Of a stretch of 64,000 nucleotides of DNA, positions 8,455 through 14,839 are shown in pieces. The stretch is from Curtobacterium sp. VKM Ac-2865. GTDB taxonomy: Bacteria; Actinomycetota; Actinomycetes; Actinomycetales; Microbacteriaceae. Location: assembly GCF_015350905.1 (NCBI RefSeq), contig NZ_JADKRZ010000003.1, positions 310,001 through 374,000 of the forward strand. The letters run 5' to 3'. The notes beneath the pieces are model-generated. The model searched no databases. It was not told where the DNA came from and saw only the letters and a program-made list of their open reading frames with translations. Position numbers and translations under genes: made by a program. Numbering within the stretch: position 1 is the stretch's first letter; each line of letters begins with the position of its first letter.

Positions 8455-8741
8455 ACTGGTTCGCCTTCCTGACCGTGGCGCTCGTCGCGGTGGTCGCCTC
8501 CTGCTTCGTCGTCTCCGTGTACTCGGTCGGACTCCGCTTCTGGAGCGCCGCCGACACCCGCGCGGGCAAGTTCACCGTGAAGGACGACGGCACGATCGGT
8601 CCGGCCACGGCCGGGTTCCCGAACCCGGCAGGGTCGACCGGGGCCGTCCGTGGCCTCCGCACCCTGGCGGTCGCGTGCTTCGTGGTCTGCGCCGCGACCG
8701 TGCTCTACGGCATCTACCTCATCGTCCCCCAGTTCCACTGA
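8445..8741 (+). CDS. small membrane protein linked to the phosphate transporter
   Basis: A 98-residue protein with two hydrophobic helices (about 5-29 and 70-95) flanking a hydrophilic loop (FWSAADTRAGKFTVKDDGTIGPATAGFPNPAG). The start ATG overlaps the stop of the 18-codon ORF and has GGAGG upstream. I do not recognise a named family. Its place directly after pit suggests an accessory role in phosphate transport, but that rests only on context. Confidence 0.75.
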   Translation: MGIDWFAFLTVALVAVVASCFVVSVYSVGLRFWSAADTRAGKFTVKDDGTIGPATAGFPNPAGSTGAVRGLRTLAVACFVVCAATVLYGIYLIVPQFH

Positions 8742-8757
8742 CGCGCGGCGCACCGCT

Positions 8758-8842
8758 GGTGCGCCCTCGTGCACGTGGTGCGCCGTCGTGAGCGCGCACG
8801 GTGCGCGCAACGCCGCACCGGCCGTGCGAACCGGCACCGTGC
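8758..8842 (+). repeat. 85-bp dispersed intergenic repeat, copy 1
   Basis: Starts GGTGCGCCCTCGTGCACGTG and ends GGCACCGTGC. By hand alignment it matches the copy at 8911-8995 at about 72 of 85 positions with no gaps. Confidence 0.7.
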
Positions 8843-8846
8843 CGGC

Positions 8847-8882
8847 CGGGAGGCTCGTGGCGGCCTGGCACCGAGCCTCCCG
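8847..8882. repeat. GGGAGGC palindrome (family copy a)
   Basis: Arms CGGGAGGCTCG and CGAGCCTCCCG enclose about 14 bases, followed by TCC. It sits between the two 85-bp repeats and about 105 bases past the stop at 8741, so it may serve as a terminator. Confidence 0.7.
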
Positions 8883-8910
8883 TCCTGTACGCCCCGGCTC
8901 GGCACCCGCC

Positions 8911-8995
8911 GGTGCGCCGTCGTGCACGTGGTGCGCGCTCGTCGGCGCGCACGGGGAGGGCAACCTCGCACCGGCTGGGCGAACCCGCACCGTGC
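8911..8995 (+). repeat. 85-bp dispersed intergenic repeat, copy 2
   Basis: Same length as copy 1 with no gaps. Its right 51 bases (8945-8995) are also recognisable at 47430-47480 at about 41 of 51 positions by hand count. Confidence 0.7.
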
Positions 8996-9082
8996 GCGCC
9001 GCCGCCGGCCCCGCCCCCGCGACCGGACCGGCCGGACGGACTGGGTTAGCCTCGGGTGGTGGACCACGACGAGGAGGCACAC

Positions 9083-10543
9083 GTGAGTGTTGGGACCCGC
9101 ACCGAGACCGATTCCCTGGGGACGCGGGAGGTGCCCTCGGACGTCTACTGGGGGATCAACACCCTGCGGGCGCTGGAGAACTTCCCGATCACGAGCGTGC
9201 CGATCTCGGTGTACCCGGACCTGATCGAGGCCCTCGCGACCGTGAAGCAGGCCGCTGCCCGGGCGAACAAGGCGATCGGCGTGCTCGATGCCGAACGCGC
9301 GGACGCCATCGACCAGGCGGCGCAGGAAGTCCGCGACGGCGCCCTCCGCGAGCAGTTCGTCGTCGACGTGGTGCAGGGCGGCGCGGGCACGAGCACGAAC
9401 ATGAACACGAACGAGGTGCTCGCGAACCGTGCGCTGGAGATCCTCGGGCGTGAGCGCGGCGACTACGCGTACCTGCACCCGATCGACCACGTGAACCGCA
9501 GCCAGTCGACGAACGACACCTACCCGACGAGCATCAAGATCGCGATGATCTTCGGCGTCGGGCGGCTCATCGAGCAGATCGAGCAGCTCTCGGACGCCTT
9601 CGCGGAGCGGGGTCGGGCGTTCGCGGACGTGCTCAAGGTCGGGCGCACCCAGCTGCAGGACGCCGTGCCGATGACCCTCGGGCAAGAGTTCATGGGCTTC
9701 TCGCACACGATCCAGGAGGACGCCCTGCTGCTCCGCCGGGTCACCCCGCTGCTGGCGGAGATGAACCTCGGCGCGACGGCGATCGGCACCGGCATCACGG
9801 CGGACCCGCTCTACCGCGACGAGGTCCGGCGGCAGCTGCAGGTGGCGAGCGGCATCGACGTCGTCACCGCGCCCGACCTCATCGAGGCCACGAGCGACGC
9901 CGGCTCGTTCATGACGCTGTCCGGCACGGTGAAGCGCAGCGCGATCAAGCTCTCGAAGATCTGCAACGACCTGCGACTGCTCGCCTCGGGGCCGCAGGCG
10001 GGCTTCGGCGAGATCACGCTGCCGGCGCGGCAGGCCGGGTCGTCGATCATGCCCGGCAAGGTCAACCCGGTGATCCCCGAGGTCGTGAACCAGATCGCGT
10101 TCGCGGTCGCCGGGGCCGACGCGACCGTGACGATGGCGGCAGAGGCCGGGCAGCTCCAGCTCAACGCGTTCGAGCCGATCATCGCGCACTCGATCCTGCA
10201 GTCCCTGCAGTGGATGACCCGGGGCTGCGCGACGCTGCGCGAGCACTGCGTCACGGGGATCGAGGCCAACGAGGCCAAGCTCGCGGCGCAGGTCGACACC
10301 AACGTCGGCGTCGTCACCGCCCTGACGCCGTACATCGGCTACGCGGCCGCGGCGTCGATCGCCCACACGGCGCTGACGACCTCGACGCCGATCAGCACGC
10401 TCGTCACGGCTGCCGGCCTGATGGAGCCGGACCAGGTGCACCGCGTGCTGAGCCCGGCCCGGCTGTCGGGGATCGAGCTCGCGACGGGTGCCATCCCCGT
10501 GGTCACCGAGGAGATGCTGGACGCCGAGGCACGGCGCCGCTGA
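9083..10543 (+). CDS. aspA: aspartate ammonia-lyase
   Basis: A 486-residue member of the fumarase/aspartase superfamily that interconverts aspartate with fumarate and ammonia. The N-terminus TDSLGTREVPSDVYWGINTLRALENFPIT and the signature loop GSSIMPGKVNPV (about 319-330) are followed by IPEVVNQIAF and TVTMAAEAGQLQLNAFEP. These fit aspartase better than class II fumarase. STNDTYPTS and the THR/GRTQLQDAVP region supply other active-site residues. GTG 9083 is preferred because GAGGAGG lies just upstream. It stands alone downstream of the repeat-rich interval and converges on the BrkB-like gene. Confidence 0.9.
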   Translation: MSVGTRTETDSLGTREVPSDVYWGINTLRALENFPITSVPISVYPDLIEALATVKQAAARANKAIGVLDAERADAIDQAAQEVRDGALREQFVVDVVQGGAGTSTNMNTNEVLANRALEILGRERGDYAYLHPIDHVNRSQSTNDTYPTSIKIAMIFGVGRLIEQIEQLSDAFAERGRAFADVLKVGRTQLQDAVPMTLGQEFMGFSHTIQEDALLLRRVTPLLAEMNLGATAIGTGITADPLYRDEVRRQLQVASGIDVVTAPDLIEATSDAGSFMTLSGTVKRSAIKLSKICNDLRLLASGPQAGFGEITLPARQAGSSIMPGKVNPVIPEVVNQIAFAVAGADATVTMAAEAGQLQLNAFEPIIAHSILQSLQWMTRGCATLREHCVTGIEANEAKLAAQVDTNVGVVTALTPYIGYAAAASIAHTALTTSTPISTLVTAAGLMEPDQVHRVLSPARLSGIELATGAIPVVTEEMLDAEARRR

Positions 10544-10585
10544 CCCTGCCGAGCCGCTCGCGGCGGGTCGCAACGCGGCGGGTCG

Positions 10586-10642
10586 GATCGCGCGTCGCGG
10601 CTCAGATCGCGCGTAGCGAGTCGATTCGCGCGTAGGCGGTCG
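10586..10642 (+). repeat. three tandem 19-bp units (GATCGCGCGT...)
   Basis: Three consecutive 19-base units start at 10586, 10605 and 10624, each built on (G/A)(A/T)TCGCGCGT followed by a variable GCG..TC. They lie in the gap between aspA and the convergent BrkB-like gene. Confidence 0.6.
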
Positions 10643-10700
10643 ATCCTTCTGACCCCCGACGCGCGTTCTCGCATCCCATTGCGGGCGTTGTGGGAAGGAC

Positions 10701-10764
10701 CGCGCACGACCCCGGCCGCAGCCGCCCACGACCCCGCTGCAGCCGCGCACGACCCCGGCAGAAC
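10701..10764 (+). repeat. three tandem 21/22-bp units (CGCGCACGACCCCGG...)
   Basis: Units start at 10701, 10723 and 10744, each CGC(G/C)CACGACCCCG followed by a short variable end. They lie immediately downstream of the BrkB-like stop codon in the convergent gap. Confidence 0.6.
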
Positions 10765-10773
10765 CGACACCCG

Positions 10774-11859
10774 TCAGGGCATCGGCCGCTCGCCCACCCG
10801 GACCTGGTCGGCGACCTCCCGCAGGTGCTGCTGCTGCGCGGTCGGCGTCGGGTCCTCGTCCTCGGGCCGTTCGGCCGCCGACACCCGCACCTGCCGAGCA
10901 GCCGCGACGTCGGCGTCCCGCCACCGGGCGAGCGTGAAGTTCCGCGTGACGTCCCGCAGCGGCAGGCGGATGGACTCGTCGGCGTCCATGCCCGCCAGGA
11001 GCTGCCGCAGCCGGATGACCTCGGAGTCGAGCTCCCCGCCGACGACGAGCACGAAGTTGGAGATGTAGAGGTACACGAGCAGCAGCAGGGCACCGCCGAG
11101 CCATCCGTACGCGATGTTGCTGCCGCCGATCGTCTCGACGTAGAGCGCGAAGCCGAACGTCGCGACCGCCCACGTGACGATCGCGAACCCGGCGCCGGCC
11201 GACACCCACCGCAGCTGCGGCGTCTTCACGTTCGGCGTCGCGTAGTACAGCACCGCGACCATCACCACGAGGTCGACCGCCAGGACGGGCCACTTCGCCA
11301 CGTCCCAGACGTCGTCGACCCACGGCGCCCAGCCGAGGCTCGCGACGATCGCCGCCGAGATCGTCGGCGTGCCGAGCAGGATCACGATCGCGATGGCACC
11401 GCCGACCATGATCAGCAGCGTGACGAGGAGCATCATGCTGCGGAACTTCCAGATCCGGCGCCCCTCCTCGACCTCGTACGCGGTGTTCATCGCCCGACCG
11501 AACGCGGTCGCGTAGCCGGACATCGACCAGAGCGTCAGCACGATGCCGATCCAGAAGCCGAGCCACGGGTTGTCCAGGCTGAGGAGCTGCCGGAGGGGCT
11601 CCTCGAGGTGCACGGCCGTCTCGGGCCGGACGATGAACCCGAGGATCTCGATGATGTCGCTCAGGCTGTCGCCCTGCCGGTCGACGATCGACAGCGCCGA
11701 CACGACGGCGAGCGTGGTCGGGAACACCGTCAGCAGTGCGAAGAACGTCAGGGACGCCGCGGCGTCGACGACCCGGTGCCGGATCACCGAGTGGTAGGTA
11801 CGACGCACGACCGCACGGACCCCGGTCCGCTGGAGGTCACGCGACATGCGGTCCGGCAT
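10774..11859 (-). CDS. YihY/BrkB family inner-membrane protein
   Basis: A 361-residue membrane protein of the YihY/virulence factor BrkB family. The conserved N-terminal helix carries the VDAAASLTFFALLTVFPTTLAVVS motif; about six transmembrane helices follow, with LTLWSMSGYATAFGRAMNTAYEVEE and the NIAYGWLGGALLLLVYLYISNFVLVVGGELD segment typical of the family. The C-terminus is a charged cytoplasmic tail. The family function is not firmly known; early links to RNase BN were wrong. ATG 11859 is chosen because TATCTT at 11867-11872 lies seven bases upstream, consistent with a leaderless message. Confidence 0.85.
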   Translation of the reverse strand: MPDRMSRDLQRTGVRAVVRRTYHSVIRHRVVDAAASLTFFALLTVFPTTLAVVSALSIVDRQGDSLSDIIEILGFIVRPETAVHLEEPLRQLLSLDNPWLGFWIGIVLTLWSMSGYATAFGRAMNTAYEVEEGRRIWKFRSMMLLVTLLIMVGGAIAIVILLGTPTISAAIVASLGWAPWVDDVWDVAKWPVLAVDLVVMVAVLYYATPNVKTPQLRWVSAGAGFAIVTWAVATFGFALYVETIGGSNIAYGWLGGALLLLVYLYISNFVLVVGGELDSEVIRLRQLLAGMDADESIRLPLRDVTRNFTLARWRDADVAAARQVRVSAAERPEDEDPTPTAQQQHLREVADQVRVGERPMP

Positions 11860-11866
11860 GGGTACG

Positions 11867-11872
11867 AAGATA
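11867..11872 (-). promoter_or_regulatory. -10 element (TATCTT) for the BrkB-like gene
   Basis: On the minus strand the hexamer ends seven bases before ATG 11859, and no Shine-Dalgarno is visible between them. Confidence 0.5.
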
Positions 11873-11905
11873 TCGGTTGTGTGAACAGCCCACGTCGTCC
11901 GCGAC

Positions 11906-11963
11906 CCACCACCGGACGGGAGGCCCGTGGCGGCGCCGCCACGGGCCTCCCGTCCGGTGGTGG
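11906..11963. repeat. 58-bp perfect palindrome (family copy b), likely terminator of the MFS gene
   Basis: Perfectly self-complementary about a centre at 11934/11935 (GGCGGC|GCCGCC), with the shared GACGGGAGGCCCGTGG arm. It starts 28 bases past the MFS stop on the minus strand and could form a 29-bp stem or a cruciform. Confidence 0.8.
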
Positions 11964-11991
11964 TCCCGACCACCCCGTCGAGCGAGCGGAC

Positions 11992-13356
11992 TCAGTTCGC
12001 GTTGGGGTGCAGCGCGTCGTAGCGGCGGAAGGACGGCACGAGCCGCAGGAGCAGCGCGACCAGTCCGATGATCGCGACCCCGCCCAGGACCGGCGGCACC
12101 GCGATGCCGGCGGCGACGACGAGCCCGGCGTAGAGGTCGCCGATGCGCGGCCCGCCGGTGACGACCACGGTGAAGATGCCCTGCAGCCGGCCGCGCATGC
12201 CGTCGGGTGACGCGGCCTGCAGGATCGTGTTGCGGAACACCGAGCTGACGTTGTCCGCGCCGCCCGCGACGGCGAGGAACACCGCGGCGGCTCCGAGCGC
12301 GGGCAGGATGCCGGTGCTGAAGGACTCGCCCTCGCGGCCGCCGAGCACGTGTGCCAGTGCCACCACGACGCCGAACGCCGAGATCGCGCCGCCGTAGACG
12401 GTGATCGCCCAGCCGACGGCCTCGCCCTGGCGGCGGACGTGGCCGAGCGGCCCGGAGAACACGCTCGACAGCAGGGCACCGATGGCGTACGCGGCGGTCA
12501 GGGTGCCGACGGTGATGGCCCCACCGCCGATGACGAGCGCCCCGATCGCGGGGAAGAGCACCCGCGGCTGACCGAACGTCATCGCGATGATGTCGAGCAC
12601 GAAGGTCATGGTGATGTTCCGCGACTTCTTCAGGAAGCGCGCTCCCTCGACCAGGGAGCTGAGCCCCGGGCGCAGGGCACCCTGGTCGGCGGCCATCCGC
12701 GGCAGGGTGAACACCCCGAGGAACGCGCACGTGAAGAGCACGACGTCGATCGTGTACGTCGGGGCGAACCCGACGGTCGCGATGAGGACCCCGGCGACCG
12801 CGGGGCCGACGGTGACCTGGAAGCCGGACGCGATGCCACCGAGGGCGCTCGCCGCGGGGAGCAGGTCGGTGCCGACGAGGCGCGGGACGATCGCGGAGCG
12901 TGACGCCCCGCTCACCGTCGCCGCCACGGCGTTCACGGTCGCGAGCAGGTAGAGCAGGGCGACGCTGTGCAGCCCGAGCCAGGAGTGCGTGGCGATCAGC
13001 GCCACGGCGACCCAGGCGACGACGGAGGACACCAGGGCCACGGTGCGGCGGTCGAAGGCGTCCGCGAGCATGCCGCCGTACAGGCCGGCGACGATCATCG
13101 GCAGCAGCGCGATCACGCCCACGAGCGACACCGCGAACGTCGAGCTCGTGATGTCGTAGACCTCGAGGCCGACGGCGACGGTGGTCATCTGCGTGCCGAT
13201 CCCGGCGATCGCCGTGCCGGCCCAGAGCCGGGCGAACGCGGGGGACCGACGGAGCGGCGTGAGGTCGGCGAAGAGACGGCGCGGCGGTGCGGGCGGGTCC
13301 TGCGGGGGAGTCGGCGGCGGTGCTGGCGTGTCCTGCGGGGGAGTCGGTGGTGTCAC
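11992..13356 (-). CDS. MFS transporter, enterobactin-exporter (EntS)-like
   Basis: A 454-residue major facilitator. A proline-rich cytoplasmic N-terminus with an imperfect repeat (TPPTPPQDTPAPPP then TPPQDPPAPP) precedes twelve predicted helices. LYGGMLADAFDRRTVALVSS is the loop 2-3 MFS motif, and SRSAIVPRLVGTDLLPAASALGGIASGFQVTVGPAVAGVL is typical of the EntS/DHA3 drug and siderophore exporter group. It is most likely a proton-driven exporter; the cargo is unknown. The start is a GTG at 13356 without a clear ribosome site. It is divergent from the FKBP gene with 69 bp between the starts, and its transcript would end at the 58-bp palindrome. Confidence 0.85.
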   Translation of the reverse strand: MTPPTPPQDTPAPPPTPPQDPPAPPRRLFADLTPLRRSPAFARLWAGTAIAGIGTQMTTVAVGLEVYDITSSTFAVSLVGVIALLPMIVAGLYGGMLADAFDRRTVALVSSVVAWVAVALIATHSWLGLHSVALLYLLATVNAVAATVSGASRSAIVPRLVGTDLLPAASALGGIASGFQVTVGPAVAGVLIATVGFAPTYTIDVVLFTCAFLGVFTLPRMAADQGALRPGLSSLVEGARFLKKSRNITMTFVLDIIAMTFGQPRVLFPAIGALVIGGGAITVGTLTAAYAIGALLSSVFSGPLGHVRRQGEAVGWAITVYGGAISAFGVVVALAHVLGGREGESFSTGILPALGAAAVFLAVAGGADNVSSVFRNTILQAASPDGMRGRLQGIFTVVVTGGPRIGDLYAGLVVAAGIAVPPVLGGVAIIGLVALLLRLVPSFRRYDALHPNAN

Positions 13357-13425
13357 GGTGGAACCATTCTGCGGCCTGGAGGACCCCTGCGTCTGCTCGG
13401 TGCGCGGTCTGGTTGACTTGCCGAC

Positions 13426-13797
13426 ATGACTGACCTGAACAGCAAGCCCGAGTTCGACGCGCCCGAGGGCCCCGCCCCCACCGACCTCGTCATCACCGAC
13501 ATCGTCGAGGGCGACGGCGACGAGGCCACCGCGGGCTCGACCGTCAAGGTCCACTACGCCGGCGTCGAGTACGAGTCCGGCGAGGAGTTCGACAGCTCCT
13601 GGGGCCGTGGCGAGCCGATCGACTTCCCGCTCGCGGCGCTCGTCCGCGGTTGGCAGGAGGGCATCCCCGGCATGAAGGTCGGCGGGCGCCGCAAGCTCGT
13701 CGTGCCGCCGGAGCTCGCCTACGGCCCGGCCGGCGGCGGACACTTCCTCTCCGGCAAGACCCTGATCTTCGTCATCGACCTGCTCGGCGTCCGCTGA
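13426..13797 (+). CDS. FKBP-type peptidyl-prolyl cis-trans isomerase
   Basis: A 123-residue cytoplasmic FKBP domain protein that speeds proline isomerisation during folding. The domain spans about residues 28-123, with VHYAGVEYESGEEFDSSWGRGEPIDFPL, VRGWQEGIPGMKVGGRRKLVVPPELAYG and the closing LIFVIDLLGV all intact. The length matches single-domain actinobacterial FKBPs. There is no signal peptide or lipobox. Its stop overlaps the aldo/keto reductase start by one base (TGATG), so the two are translationally coupled. Confidence 0.93.
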   Translation: MTDLNSKPEFDAPEGPAPTDLVITDIVEGDGDEATAGSTVKVHYAGVEYESGEEFDSSWGRGEPIDFPLAALVRGWQEGIPGMKVGGRRKLVVPPELAYGPAGGGHFLSGKTLIFVIDLLGVR

Positions 13798-14642
13798 TGC
13801 CGTCCGGTGCGCCCGTCGCCCCGACCGTCGAGCTGAACGACGGGCACCGCATGCCAGTGCTCGGCCTCGGCACCTACTCGCTCGACGGCGACGAGGGCGC
13901 CGCGGTGATCGGCACGGCCATCGCCAGCGGCTACCGCCTGCTCGACACCGCGCTGAACTACGGCAACGAGGACGCCGTGGGCCGTGCGGTCCGCGACGCC
14001 GACGTGCCGCGGGACGAGCTCTTCGTCACGTCGAAGCTGCCGGGTCGCCACCACGGCTACGACGAGGCGCACCGGTCGATCGACGAGACCCTGGGCAACC
14101 TGGGGCTCGACCACGTCGACCTGTACCTGATCCACTGGCCGAACCCGTCGGTGGACAAGTTCGTCGAGACGTGGAAGGCGTTCGTGGACCTCCGTGACAG
14201 CGGCAAGGTCCGCTCGATCGGCGTCTCGAACTTCACGCCGGCACACCTCGACCGGATCATCGACGCCACCGGTGTCGCGCCGGCCGTCAACCAGGTCGAG
14301 CTGCACCCGTACTTCCCGCAGGCCGCCCTACGTGCCGTGCACACCGAGCGCGGGATCGTCACCGAGAGCTGGAGCCCGCTCGCGAAGCAGTCGGAGCTCA
14401 TGACCGAGGCCCCAGTCCTCGCCGCGGCCCAGGCGCACGGCGTCACACCCGGCCAGGTCGTGCTCCGCTGGCACGTCCAGCTCGGCGCCGTCCCGGTGCC
14501 GAAGTCCGGCGACACCGACCGCCAGCGCGAGAACCTCGACGTGTTCGGGTTCGAGCTCACGAGCGACGAGGTCGCGGCGATCTCCGGCCTCGAGCGCGGG
14601 CGCCTCTGGGACGGCGACCCGGACACGCACGAGGAGATGTAG
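13797..14642 (+). CDS. aldo/keto reductase
   Basis: A 281-residue NADPH-dependent (beta/alpha)8-barrel oxidoreductase. The catalytic tetrad is visible as Asp and Tyr in RLLDTALNYGNEDAVG, Lys in FVTSKLPG and His in DLYLIHWPNP. GVSNFTPAHLDRI and the C-terminal cofactor segment VPVPKSGDTDRQRENLDVF are also present. It resembles the 2,5-diketo-gluconate reductase-like group (AKR5), which reduces small aldehydes and ketones. The ATG overlaps the FKBP stop. A strong nested hairpin follows 16 bases after the stop. Confidence 0.92.
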   Translation: MPSGAPVAPTVELNDGHRMPVLGLGTYSLDGDEGAAVIGTAIASGYRLLDTALNYGNEDAVGRAVRDADVPRDELFVTSKLPGRHHGYDEAHRSIDETLGNLGLDHVDLYLIHWPNPSVDKFVETWKAFVDLRDSGKVRSIGVSNFTPAHLDRIIDATGVAPAVNQVELHPYFPQAALRAVHTERGIVTESWSPLAKQSELMTEAPVLAAAQAHGVTPGQVVLRWHVQLGAVPVPKSGDTDRQRENLDVFGFELTSDEVAAISGLERGRLWDGDPDTHEEM

Positions 14643-14658
14643 CGCCGACGGGCGGACG

Positions 14659-14705
14659 GGCGCGCCCCGCTCGGCGGCGACGCGAAGCGTCGCGCGGGGC
14701 GCGCC
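14659..14705. terminator. nested hairpin terminator after the aldo/keto reductase
   Basis: Outer arms GGCGCGCCCCGC and GCGGGGCGCGCC enclose an inner hairpin GCGACGC-GAA-GCGTCGC. There is no T-run, as is common in high-GC actinobacteria. Confidence 0.7.
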
Positions 14706-14718
14706 GACCGAGCCTGCG

Positions 14719-14752
14719 AGGGAGGGGTGCCAGCTGGCACCGCGCCTCCCGT
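14719..14752. repeat. GGGAGGC palindrome (family copy c)
   Basis: The core GGTGCCAGCTGGCACC at 14726-14741 is a perfect palindrome and is identical to the core of the copy at 25765. The outer GGGAGG and CCTCCCGTCC arms remain, but the left arm lacks about three bases. Confidence 0.65.
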
Positions 14753-14806
14753 CCGTCCATGGTCCGGCACCACGGACCGCGGCGTCAGCGCGAGGGGCAG
14801 GGGGAC

Positions 14807-14812
14807 TACACT
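14807..14812 (+). promoter_or_regulatory. -10 element (TACACT) upstream of the HelD-like gene
   Basis: A TANNNT hexamer about 28 bases before GTG 14840, giving a short leader that contains the GAAGGG ribosome site. Confidence 0.4.
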
Positions 14813-14839
14813 GGATACCCCTGTCCCGAAGGGTTGCGT

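Larger units (their letters stand above)
8742..9082. other. 341-bp gene-free interval made of repeats
   Basis: I see no credible gene here. The interval holds two ungapped 85-bp imperfect direct repeats on either side of a GGGAGGC palindrome, followed by about 85 bp of GC-rich DNA leading to aspA. The right-hand repeat also has complementary ends (GGCGCGCACGG at 8944-8954 and CCGTGCGCGCC at 8990-9000), so it could fold. Confidence 0.7.

Noticed and set aside
8714..11566. A 950-codon minus-strand frame opposite aspA
   Set aside because: Shadow of a well-conserved aspartase gene; the overlapping real minus-strand gene (BrkB-like) uses another frame.
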